Under the pieces are notes generated by a model that had not been told where the DNA came from, ran no database searches, and saw only the letters and a program-made list of their open reading frames with translations. From positions 1 to 34,564 of the IMG/VR virus record IMGVR_UViG_3300024520_000271: a DNA stretch of 34,564 nucleotides. One strand, given 5' to 3'. The position numbers and the translations under genes were made by a program. The DNA is from a virus. Of this stretch, positions 1 through 6,067 are shown piece by piece. Within the stretch, counting starts at the first letter, position 1. Each line of letters starts with the position of its first letter.

Positions 1-169
1 TTAAGAACTGGTTATAACACTATTACTTCAGGAACATTTAAACAATATTAACATGAGAATAGAAGAACAATTAATACAAAAGAAAACATTTAAACAAATT
101 GCAAATTTCTTAGGTATATCAGAAGGCGATGTATCAGAAAGTTTAAATAGAGCTACTCCAAGAAAAATA
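1..169. repeat. Terminal direct repeat, left copy
   Basis: Bases 1-169 align without gaps to 34396-34564. Six positions differ (127, 152, 154, 157, 161, 163), all in the second half and all inside the 84-aa gene that starts at 53. The repeat shows that the window closes into a circle of 34,395 bp. It is best read as an assembly or permutation overlap and not as a biological terminal repeat, because the mismatches sit in codons and are mostly synonymous, as expected for two strain variants. Confidence 0.9.
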
Positions 170-307
170 ATTAACGAATGTAATTCATATAAAGATTTAT
201 TGAGACAAGGTGTTAATGATGATGATTATACTATTAGAGACTTGGAATATATCAAAGAACATGATAAGAGCTATTTTAAGTACCTTTTAACAAACGATTA
301 TGTATAA
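53..307 (+). CDS. Small protein with helix-turn-helix-like N-terminus
   Basis: This 84-aa protein has an N-terminal pattern, K-x-I-A-x-x-L-G-I-S-x-x-x-V (about residues 14-28), that reads like a helix-turn-helix, followed by a charged C-terminal half with no recognisable domain. The start at 53 follows a TAA stop by a few bases and an A-rich leader, typical of this genome. It lies between the small terminase (33476) and large terminase (996) when the circle is closed, so a packaging or transcription role is possible but not shown. The repeated copy at 34448 encodes Ala to Thr at residue 34 and otherwise silent changes, which supports it being a real coding gene under purifying selection. Confidence 0.75.
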   Translation: MRIEEQLIQKKTFKQIANFLGISEGDVSESLNRATPRKIINECNSYKDLLRQGVNDDDYTIRDLEYIKEHDKSYFKYLLTNDYV

Positions 308-357
308 TCTAAGTACTTATATAGAAAAATAATAATAACACGTTAAAACGCTTTAAA

Positions 358-450
358 ATGATTATAGGATATACAAGTATTATAATAGGTATCATAGTAG
401 TCTTTATATTTGAGATTGTAAAGTTTTATTGGGATAATCTCAATAAATAA
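358..450 (+). CDS. 30-aa single-pass membrane peptide
   Basis: A short ORF encodes 30 residues, most of which form one hydrophobic helix (Ile/Val/Phe-rich, residues 2-21) followed by a short polar tail containing KFYWDN. The ATG follows TTTAAA, and the stop TAA abuts the next reading frame. Small membrane peptides of this kind are common between packaging genes of phages, but no family is recognised. Support is the clean membrane segment and tight packing; the short length keeps confidence moderate. Confidence 0.45.
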   Translation: MIIGYTSIIIGIIVVFIFEIVKFYWDNLNK

Positions 451-466
451 TGAATTATGTTTGTAG

Positions 467-488
467 CATATTAATAAATAAGATTATG
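467..488 (+). repeat. 22-bp duplicated translation leader, copy 1
   Basis: Bases 467-488 are identical to 682-703. Both contain ATTAATAAATAAGATT and end exactly with an ATG. The duplication of the leader with its start codon argues that translation of the two following genes starts at 486 and 701 and not at upstream in-frame codons. Confidence 0.75.
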
Positions 489-689
489 GAAGCACATAGA
501 GTAAAATACGGGACAAAAGTAATAGTAACTGATGAAGACGTGAAGACACCACCTTCAGCAATACCAATAAATAAAGGCGATGAAATCACAATACATAGGC
601 TAGATGGAATGTATTGCAATGGGATAGATGAGAATGGTAATAGAATTTATATTGCTGCATGGACTGAAGTGAAGCCTTGTACATATTAA
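486..689 (+). CDS. Hypothetical 67-aa protein
   Basis: The protein is 67 aa from the ATG at 486, which closes the 22-bp leader shared with the next gene. An upstream ATG at 450 in the same frame would add 12 residues and overlaps the previous stop as TAATG, but those residues are simply the leader read in frame, so 486 is preferred. The sequence is beta-rich (KYGTKVIVTDE, GDEITIHRLDG, NRIYIAAW), suggesting a small SH3-like or barrel fold. No family is recognised. It belongs to the packaging operon upstream of the large terminase. Confidence 0.65.
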   Translation: MEAHRVKYGTKVIVTDEDVKTPPSAIPINKGDEITIHRLDGMYCNGIDENGNRIYIAAWTEVKPCTY

Positions 690-703
690 TAAATAAGATT
701 ATG
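682..703 (+). repeat. 22-bp duplicated translation leader, copy 2
   Basis: Identical to 467-488 and ending in the ATG of the 100-aa gene at 701. It overlaps the stop codon of the previous gene. The longer frame from a TTG at 677 would only translate this leader. Confidence 0.75.
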
Positions 704-1003
704 ACAGGGAAAAACAAAGAACAGTTTGAGAGGTGGTGGTATAAGAATATAGACTTTGTAGCCTTATGGGTTTTTTATGAATTACCCTTTGAAATGCAAA
801 TAAGTGTTTACCTAGCTTATTATGATAGTATTGATTATGTTATTGACGTAATGTATATATTTGCATTTAAACAATATACCTTTGAATTAGAAAATAAAGA
901 AGGGAGTCTAGGTTTACCATACAAAGAAAATCTTTTTAATTCAAGAAACGAAGCATACAAAGAAGCATTTAAAGAAGCAGATAAATTAATTAATAATGAG
1001 TAA
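701..1003 (+). CDS. Hypothetical 100-aa protein next to terL
   Basis: The 100-aa product begins MTGKNKEQFERWW, has an aromatic central part (residues about 18-60) and ends in a helical stretch (RNEAYKEAFKEADKL). The N-terminal KEQFExWW and the C-terminal amphipathic helix are features I recognise in small uncharacterised proteins of Bacteroidota phages, without known function. The start at 701 is set by the duplicated leader. Its last codons overlap the start of the large terminase by 8 bases (ATGAGTAA), which implies translational coupling. Confidence 0.7.
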   Translation: MTGKNKEQFERWWYKNIDFVALWVFYELPFEMQISVYLAYYDSIDYVIDVMYIFAFKQYTFELENKEGSLGLPYKENLFNSRNEAYKEAFKEADKLINNE

Positions 1004-2225
1004 CCACGTACAATTATATACACCGCATCCTAAGCAGATGGAAGTTCACAAAGCGTGTAGCAATGATGATCTATTTTTTATATCAGTCAATGCAGGTAGA
1101 CAATCAGGTAAGACGGCTCTATCTCAGCAACAAGCGATTAAGTGGGCTTTAGATGATTCTAACCAATTAATCTACTGGGTATCTCCTACAGCATCACAAG
1201 CTGATAAAGTGTATAAGCAGATACTTAAAATGATAGATGGTCAACCATTTATGACTTCATCTAAAGGAGGACAGGGAGATACTGAGATAGTATTTTACAA
1301 TGGTTCTAAGATTCAATTTAGGAGTTCAGCACAAGAAGATAGTTTAAGAGGTGAAACTATTGAGTACCTTATAATAGATGAGGCAGCCTTTCAAAAGGAA
1401 TCTGTATTCTTTGAGATACTTCTACCTATGTTAAATGTAAGAGGTAGAAAGGTTTTAATAGTATCTACTCCAAAGGGTAAGAACTGGTTCTTTAACATGA
1501 TTCAGAAAGGTAATATAGATGATAAATATAAATCGTTCTTATTTACATCTTATGACAATCCGTATAGCAGTAGAGAAGTAATTGAGTTAGCCAAAGCTTC
1601 TATGCCTGATGTATTATTTAGGCAAGAATACATGGGGGAGTTTGTAGATAATAGTGCTATCTTTGAAAACTTAAAAGAGTTATGTTGTATAGATATATCT
1701 AAGAGTAGATACGAATCATCTAATCATTATTATATGGGAGTTGATGTAGCTTTAAAAGATGATTATACAGTTATCACTGTAATAGATAAAGATGATAATG
1801 TTATATGGTATGATAGATTTAATAAATGCACAGCACCACAATTAAAGCAACGTATAATAGATGCTAATAATAAATGGAAGCCTAAAACATTAATGATAGA
1901 AGAAAATAATCAGGGACTCCCTATCATAGATGATTTAGAAATAGTACATGGATTGAGAAATATTGTTAGATTTAAAACAACTGGGACAAGTAAGCCTGAA
2001 ATAATAAATAATTTAATAAATGCTTTTGCATCTAAGAAGATTAAAGTACCTAATGATGCTATCTATAAAAGTGAGCTTGAGACTTTTACAATGACAATAA
2101 GTCCAACTGGAAAACCTAAGTTTGCTGCTGCTAATGGATTCCATGATGATATACCTATGAGTTTAGCGATTACATGGGAAAATAAAAATAAAAATAAATA
2201 TAGTGGTGAATACAATTTTTTATAG
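996..2225 (+). CDS. terL: Terminase large subunit
   Basis: This 409-aa protein is the ATPase/nuclease motor that packages phage DNA into the prohead. The ATPase domain shows Walker A GRQSGKT (residues 34-40), Walker B YLIIDEA (124-130) and the coupling motif STP (157-159). The C-terminal RNase H-like nuclease shows MGVDVA with Asp250, an acidic IEEN (301-304) and a GFHDD near residue 393, together forming the usual acidic metal site. The length is normal for the family. The start at 996 overlaps the upstream gene. The small terminase lies 0.5 kb before the window's end, separated from terL by small genes and the 108-bp element at 33939, where a packaging site could lie. Confidence 0.96.
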   Translation: MSNHVQLYTPHPKQMEVHKACSNDDLFFISVNAGRQSGKTALSQQQAIKWALDDSNQLIYWVSPTASQADKVYKQILKMIDGQPFMTSSKGGQGDTEIVFYNGSKIQFRSSAQEDSLRGETIEYLIIDEAAFQKESVFFEILLPMLNVRGRKVLIVSTPKGKNWFFNMIQKGNIDDKYKSFLFTSYDNPYSSREVIELAKASMPDVLFRQEYMGEFVDNSAIFENLKELCCIDISKSRYESSNHYYMGVDVALKDDYTVITVIDKDDNVIWYDRFNKCTAPQLKQRIIDANNKWKPKTLMIEENNQGLPIIDDLEIVHGLRNIVRFKTTGTSKPEIINNLINAFASKKIKVPNDAIYKSELETFTMTISPTGKPKFAAANGFHDDIPMSLAITWENKNKNKYSGEYNFL

Positions 2226-2237
2226 TATATTTGTAAA

Positions 2238-2360
2238 ATGATAGATATAATATTAGCTATAGTATTTGCTTTAAGTTATAATATAGCAGTAACAAGTTTT
2301 ATAAAAGTAAATGAATGTAATAAAAAAATAAAAGAATGGCAAAAAAACCAAAAACGATAA
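2238..2360 (+). CDS. 40-aa membrane peptide
   Basis: The ORF encodes a hydrophobic helix at residues 2-22 followed by a basic tail rich in Lys and Asn (K-E-W-Q-K-N-Q-K-R at the end). It starts 13 bases after terL and overlaps the next small ORF by 25 bases. A TATATTTG hexamer-like box sits at 2226-2233, too close to serve this ATG. A small membrane peptide in the packaging/tail operon is plausible; function is unknown. Confidence 0.45.
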   Translation: MIDIILAIVFALSYNIAVTSFIKVNECNKKIKEWQKNQKR

Positions 2361-2497
2361 GCTATTATCAAAAGAAATTAAAGCAGAAATTAAAAGAAAT
2401 TAGTGTATATCAAAATACATTAGCTTATTTAGTAGATGCTGAAGATGATAAACAATTAATTGAAAGAATAAACGAATATAAAAAACTATTGAAATAA
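2336..2497 (+). CDS. 53-aa helical protein
   Basis: A 53-residue protein with a basic N-terminus (MAKKPK) and heptad-like helices (YYQKKLKQKLKEISVYQNTL, then an acidic stretch and IERINEYKKLLK). It looks like a short antiparallel coiled coil. It overlaps the preceding peptide out of frame, and a promoter-like box and a terminator follow, so it is probably the last gene of the packaging transcript. No family recognised. Confidence 0.5.
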   Translation: MAKKPKTISYYQKKLKQKLKEISVYQNTLAYLVDAEDDKQLIERINEYKKLLK

Positions 2498-2521
2498 TTT
2501 TTTTATATCAAATAAAATTTG

Positions 2522-2529
2522 TATGTTTG
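2522..2529 (+). promoter_or_regulatory. TAnnTTTG-type promoter box
   Basis: TATGTTTG matches the Bacteroidota minus-7 consensus TAnnTTTG. At the expected distance upstream there is only TTT (2500-2502), not a clear TTG. Transcription from here would run straight into the hairpin at 2562-2590. Confidence 0.4.
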
Positions 2530-2561
2530 TAAACGTATTTATTTTGTTTAGTTAATATACC

Positions 2562-2597
2562 GCCCCTAGAGACCAATTCAATCTAGGGGCTTTATTT
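2562..2597 (+). terminator. Rho-independent terminator
   Basis: GCCCCTAGA (2562-2570) pairs perfectly with TCTAGGGGC (2582-2590) around an 11-base loop and is followed by TTTATTTTTT. This ends the terminase transcript ahead of the tail genes. Confidence 0.85.
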
Positions 2598-2623
2598 TTT
2601 CATAAACACAAGATAATAATATA

Positions 2624-2638
2624 ACTTTTAAATATATG
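2624..2638 (+). promoter_or_regulatory. ACTTTTAAATATATG motif, copy 1
   Basis: First of four near-identical occurrences (also 12618, 17030, 19263). Its last three bases are the ATG of the tail chaperone gene. It follows a terminator, so it marks the beginning of a transcription or translation unit. Whether it is a phage promoter or a translation-initiation element is open. Confidence 0.55.
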
Positions 2639-3301
2639 AAGATATTAGTACCTACTTCTTGGAATGATGTAACAGTTGAAGAGTATCAGCAATTAGCATC
2701 TTTAGACGCTGATGACAACGCATCAAAAAGATTAGCTGATATAATATCTATACTTTGTGGAGTTAATTCGTTAGAACTCACCACAGACACCGTAAAAGAG
2801 ATTCAAGAGAGTATTGCTTTCTTAAATGAAAATTTACCTAAAGATAGATATAGTTCTTTTATTCATGATGGTATTGAGTATGAATGGATCAAATCAATTA
2901 ACGAAATTACTTTAGGAGAGCAAATAAGCATAGAACAAACTATTGAGAATGAAGAGTTGAACTACTCTCAATCATTTGATTTAGTTATGGCTGTGTTATT
3001 AGTTAAGAAAGGAGAAAAATTTAATGCTAAAGACTTGAATAAAAATAGAGAATTGTATTCTAAGTTTCCTATTACTAAAGTCCATGAGATGATCCTTTTT
3101 TTTTTGAGTGGAGGCAAAATATCTTTACAACCTATCAGGGAGTTTTTGGTAATACCGAAAATGAGCAAGATAGAGAAGATTGGTCTGATGAAGAGAGAGA
3201 GATTAATGAAGCGATTAAAAAGGAAAGTGTTGGTAGTGGTTTTAAGTGGGTTGCAATGGTTGACAGGTTGGCTCAAAATGATATTACGAAGCATGAAATA
3301 A
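2636..3301 (+). CDS. Tail assembly chaperone, zero-frame product
   Basis: The 221-aa zero-frame product starts MKILVPTSWNDVTVEEY, a beginning I recognise in siphophage tail assembly chaperones of Bacteroidota phages. Residues 1-156 are acidic and well behaved. After a T10 run (3096-3105) the character changes to a very basic, low-quality stretch (residues 157-221, many Lys/Arg/Met), while the -1 frame carries a convincing acidic protein to 3378. So the biologically relevant long product is probably a -1 fusion of about 247 aa (analogous to the G-T product of lambda), and the zero-frame tail may be incidental. Chaperones of this class hold the tape measure protein during tail assembly. A homopolymer error or natural length polymorphism would also explain the picture. 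Confidence 0.75.
   Translation: MKILVPTSWNDVTVEEYQQLASLDADDNASKRLADIISILCGVNSLELTTDTVKEIQESIAFLNENLPKDRYSSFIHDGIEYEWIKSINEITLGEQISIEQTIENEELNYSQSFDLVMAVLLVKKGEKFNAKDLNKNRELYSKFPITKVHEMILFFLSGGKISLQPIREFLVIPKMSKIEKIGLMKRERLMKRLKRKVLVVVLSGLQWLTGWLKMILRSMK
3096..3105 (+). other. Slippery T10 site for -1 frameshift
   Basis: Ten T in a row. The zero frame reads ATC CTT TTT TTT TTG AGT. A slip of one base back on T TTT TTT gives TTT GAG TGG and opens the -1 frame to 3378. T TTT TTT satisfies the X XXY YYZ rule. Confidence 0.7.
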
Positions 3302-3378
3302 TATTTGATATAAATTATATACACTGTTTAAATATGTTATCATATTGGAAGCAAGTGGATGAAAATAAGAGAGAATGA
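3103..3378 (+). CDS. Tail chaperone C-terminal part in -1 frame
   Basis: In the -1 frame, 91 codons from 3103 to a TGA at 3376-3378 encode a soluble, acidic protein: it begins FEWRQNIFTTYQGVFGN, continues with EDWSDEEREINEAIKKE and ends with VDRLAQNDITKHEIIFD and LSYWKQVDENK. The pattern W-V-x-M-V-D-R-L-A-x-x-D-I-T-K is typical of chaperone C-termini. The TGA overlaps the next ATG as ATGA (3375-3378), exactly as other genes here are coupled, which is strong evidence that this frame and not the zero frame is the authentic end of the gene. It has no start codon of its own at a sensible place, so it must be reached by frameshifting. Confidence 0.7.
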   Translation, partial: FEWRQNIFTTYQGVFGNTENEQDREDWSDEEREINEAIKKESVGSGFKWVAMVDRLAQNDITKHEIIFDINYIHCLNMLSYWKQVDENKRE

Positions 3379-4859
3379 CAATCGAACAAATAATATTACT
3401 ATTCAAAGATATTGCTGCAAGGCATAAGCAAATAAATGGTTTTAAAGTTTCTGAAGATTATAATCTAGGTGAAATAGATGATAATGATTTTCCGTTATTA
3501 GCAATCGTACCTACTAAGCCAAACTTACCTAGAGACGTAAACGGTTTTAGTATGTTTACTATGGACTTTGAAATTAAGCTATTAGATTTAGTCAATGATG
3601 ATTTAGATAATAAAATTAATGTATATTCAGATGCAGTAGAAATATTAAAAGATATTGTTAATGAATTTGCTACTCATCCATATTATGCTGATAATTCAAT
3701 AGATATTATATCTGATGCGTCTATGACTAAATTAGATGGATTTACAGATATAGATTTATATGGATATGGTACAGAGTTAACTTTAGCTTCCCCTAATAAG
3801 ATTTCGTTTTGTGGTAGTCCTATTGATAACTTAACGGGTTATTCATTTGCAGTAGTAGATGGAAAGGTAGTTAATACAAATTTAACATATAGTCAAGATG
3901 TACCACTAGGTCAAACGGTAGTATTACCTGATATAACACACACACAAAGTGATGGCACACCTACTCCTACTCCTGCTCAAACTCCTTTTGTTTGTGATGC
4001 TTTCACCGATGTAGTTATAACTGATGCTAACAATGTGTCTAGCCCTATAAGCAAAGGGAGTGGTGAAACTTATACTTGTGAAACGCTACTTGTAAACGAA
4101 TGGTTTGAACTAGAAATTGATACAACAATAGCAGCAGAGACAAATAACGACCAGTTTAAAATTAGTGTTGTAAGCAGCTTTCGACTAGAAGTTGATATTA
4201 TGGACGGTAACGGCTCTACTTTTATAAATGGAACATCTAATTCAGACCTTCAATTAATTTTCACATTTCCAACTGCAGGCGTTAACATCATTAGAATTAA
4301 AGGGTATTTAAGCATGAAATTCAACACACTTGGAGACTCAAAAAAAATAACAGACATTAGAAACTGGGGTACAAACGTTTGGGCAAATAATAACTATGCA
4401 TTAGCTTGTGAAAATATGGCTTTAAATATTTCTGCTAAAGACACTATAAGGGCTGTCTCAGGAAATTTAACAAATGCCTTCTACAAGTCTAGTTGGAGTG
4501 GTAACAATACTCCAATTTTTACACCTACTATTTGCACCAATGCATTTGCTTACACCCCTCTTAACGCTAATCTTGGACACTGGGATATGCGAACTGTTAC
4601 TGGTATGCTAAATTTCGCGTATAACGTTACGACATGGAGCCAAGAAAATTATTCTAATACTTTATTGGGTTGGTTAAGATGGGATAGTGTAACTCATGCT
4701 CCTGCTACAAACTACGTAGTTCCTTCAAATATAATTTTTAACGGCGGTATTACTGTAGGGAATACTAGCACTGTAGCAATAGGAAGTGAGGCAGAACTTG
4801 CAAGGGATTATTTAATAAACACTTTGAATTGGACAATAACAGATGGAGGAGCTGTATAA
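3375..4859 (+). CDS. Tail-terminator-like protein fused to BspA/DUF285-like domain
   Basis: The 494-aa protein appears to have three parts. Residues 1-155 resemble tail-terminator or tail-completion proteins of Bacteroidota siphophages (MTIEQIILLFKDIAARH start, alternating strands). A Thr/Pro linker near residue 197 (PTPTPAQTP) follows. The C-terminal half contains DUF285/BspA-type signatures: KKITDIRNWGT, NLGHWDMRTVTGMLNFAYN, and an ending RDYLINTLNWTITDGG close to the conserved terminus of such surface proteins. That family consists of leucine-rich-like repeats on cell surfaces and some phage particles and mediates adhesion. The fusion would display an adhesive domain on the virion. The gene is coupled (ATGA) to the chaperone gene before it. 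Confidence 0.7.
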   Translation: MTIEQIILLFKDIAARHKQINGFKVSEDYNLGEIDDNDFPLLAIVPTKPNLPRDVNGFSMFTMDFEIKLLDLVNDDLDNKINVYSDAVEILKDIVNEFATHPYYADNSIDIISDASMTKLDGFTDIDLYGYGTELTLASPNKISFCGSPIDNLTGYSFAVVDGKVVNTNLTYSQDVPLGQTVVLPDITHTQSDGTPTPTPAQTPFVCDAFTDVVITDANNVSSPISKGSGETYTCETLLVNEWFELEIDTTIAAETNNDQFKISVVSSFRLEVDIMDGNGSTFINGTSNSDLQLIFTFPTAGVNIIRIKGYLSMKFNTLGDSKKITDIRNWGTNVWANNNYALACENMALNISAKDTIRAVSGNLTNAFYKSSWSGNNTPIFTPTICTNAFAYTPLNANLGHWDMRTVTGMLNFAYNVTTWSQENYSNTLLGWLRWDSVTHAPATNYVVPSNIIFNGGITVGNTSTVAIGSEAELARDYLINTLNWTITDGGAV

Positions 4860-4868
4860 AATATACTT

Positions 4869-5039
4869 ATGAAAGAATACAACGGATATTTAATAGTAAA
4901 AATTGATGAAGAATATATCCCTATGGGAGACGTTCAAAAACCATCTAGGGTAACAACAAAACACAAGGTAATAGAGTTAGCAAATGAAGCTGAATATTTA
5001 GCGAAGTGCAAAGAATTAAATATTGAATTAGATGATTGA
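4869..5039 (+). CDS. Hypothetical 56-aa protein
   Basis: The ORF of 56 codons starts 9 bases after the previous stop with an A-rich leader and overlaps the next gene by 8 bases (ATGATTGA), a geometry seen repeatedly in this genome. The sequence reads MKEYNGYLIVKIDEEYIPMG, then a KPSRVTTKHKVIELANEAEY helix. No family recognised; likely a small structural or accessory protein of the tail operon. Confidence 0.6.
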   Translation: MKEYNGYLIVKIDEEYIPMGDVQKPSRVTTKHKVIELANEAEYLAKCKELNIELDD

Positions 5040-5595
5040 AAAATTAAAACAAATAGTAAAATTAGCAGCTAATGAAACAGAAGCCGAAAAGCTTTTAATG
5101 GATGAAATAGCTCGAGATAATTTATTCAGAACTTTAGAAGATAACGATATAGGAATATCTATTGACGATTTAGGTTTGACTGTAGAAGATATAGATGATA
5201 ATTCTTATATGCATCAAATATCTGAGAATGAAGGTGAAGAGCAAGAATTCGCAAAAGCAAAAACTGTTAATCTTTACAGATATGTAGCCCACACTTCAAG
5301 TGGTTATAGCTCAGGAGATTTAGGAAAAGATTCAAGAAGCTTTTGTAAAGTACTCGTAAGACGTACTAAATTGTCTTTGATGCGATATGTTGACATACTT
5401 AAATTAAACGGCTCTAATAAAGGCTTTGGTATTAATGGAGCTAATGTTTACAATGTATTTAAGTGGAGAGGCGGAGTTAATTGCAAGCATATTTGGGTTA
5501 AGTATATTTATAATATGGAAACGCAAAAACTTGAAGTTGCACCACAATCAGAGCAACCTAAACAATCAGGACAAGGAGCTGTGCCAAATGCCTAA
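5032..5595 (+). CDS. Structural protein with Cys/His C-terminal domain
   Basis: This 187-aa protein has an acidic helical N-terminal half (residues 1-78) and a C-terminal domain with LYRYVAH, RSFCKVL (Cys about 104), KWRGGVNCKHIWVKY (Cys and His about 150-152), then a Gln-rich tail. The pattern YRY..FC..RGG-NC-x-H is one I recognise in phage head-morphogenesis type proteins and at the C-terminus of some XkdF-like phage proteases; the Cys/His residues may bind metal. Here the XkdF-like protein (16393) is a separate gene 11 kb away. Exact role in the virion is not established. Confidence 0.55.
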   Translation: MIEKLKQIVKLAANETEAEKLLMDEIARDNLFRTLEDNDIGISIDDLGLTVEDIDDNSYMHQISENEGEEQEFAKAKTVNLYRYVAHTSSGYSSGDLGKDSRSFCKVLVRRTKLSLMRYVDILKLNGSNKGFGINGANVYNVFKWRGGVNCKHIWVKYIYNMETQKLEVAPQSEQPKQSGQGAVPNA

Positions 5596-6067
5596 AAGCG
5601 AAAAATTAAAAGAAGCTATAGAAATCTTTGGTAAAGAGATTGTAGAAATAGCAGGGCAACTTATAAAGAATGAGCCTAAAGTTAATACAGGGCGTTTGAT
5701 GGATTCTTTAGAAAGTAGAGCTATTGAAACTGCTTTTGGTACTTCATACACTTTATTAGTTTTAGCTGAAGATTATTTTATATATGTAGATCAAGGAAGA
5801 AAGCCAAACAGCACACCCCCACCTGTAGCTCCAATTAAAAAGTGGTGTAATCAAAAAGGGATAGATGAAAGTTTAGCTTATGCAATAGCTAAAAGCATTG
5901 GGAAGAAAGGAATACCTGCTACGAATATTAGTAGCAGAATGTTGAAACAAGCTTTAAATAATGTAGCTTATAGGAGATTAGAAGATGGTATTGCAGATTG
6001 GGTAGATGATTTAATAGAAGAGAATTTTAAAGGATTAAGTAAAAAAGGAAATATAACATTTAAGTAA
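5588..6067 (+). CDS. HK97 gp10-like tail completion protein
   Basis: The 159-aa product begins MPKSEKLKEAIEIFG and contains the core of the gp10/tail-completion family: a helix, VNTGRLMDSLES, TSYTLLVLAEDYFIYVDQGRKPNSTPPP (about residues 55-82), then a C-terminal alpha/beta part ending in IEENFKGL. Proteins of this family join head and tail. An ORF open from 5426 exists but the ATG at 5588, overlapping the previous stop by 8 bases, is the sensible start because upstream codons lie in another gene's coding frame. The stop TAATG is coupled to the next gene. Confidence 0.8.
   Translation: MPKSEKLKEAIEIFGKEIVEIAGQLIKNEPKVNTGRLMDSLESRAIETAFGTSYTLLVLAEDYFIYVDQGRKPNSTPPPVAPIKKWCNQKGIDESLAYAIAKSIGKKGIPATNISSRMLKQALNNVAYRRLEDGIADWVDDLIEENFKGLSKKGNITFK

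Noticed and set aside
53-307. The HTH-like 84-aa protein as small terminase
   Set aside because: The protein at 33476 fits the small terminase pattern (NGFSKPSAY, SRGFYKMCLRPEVK) much better.
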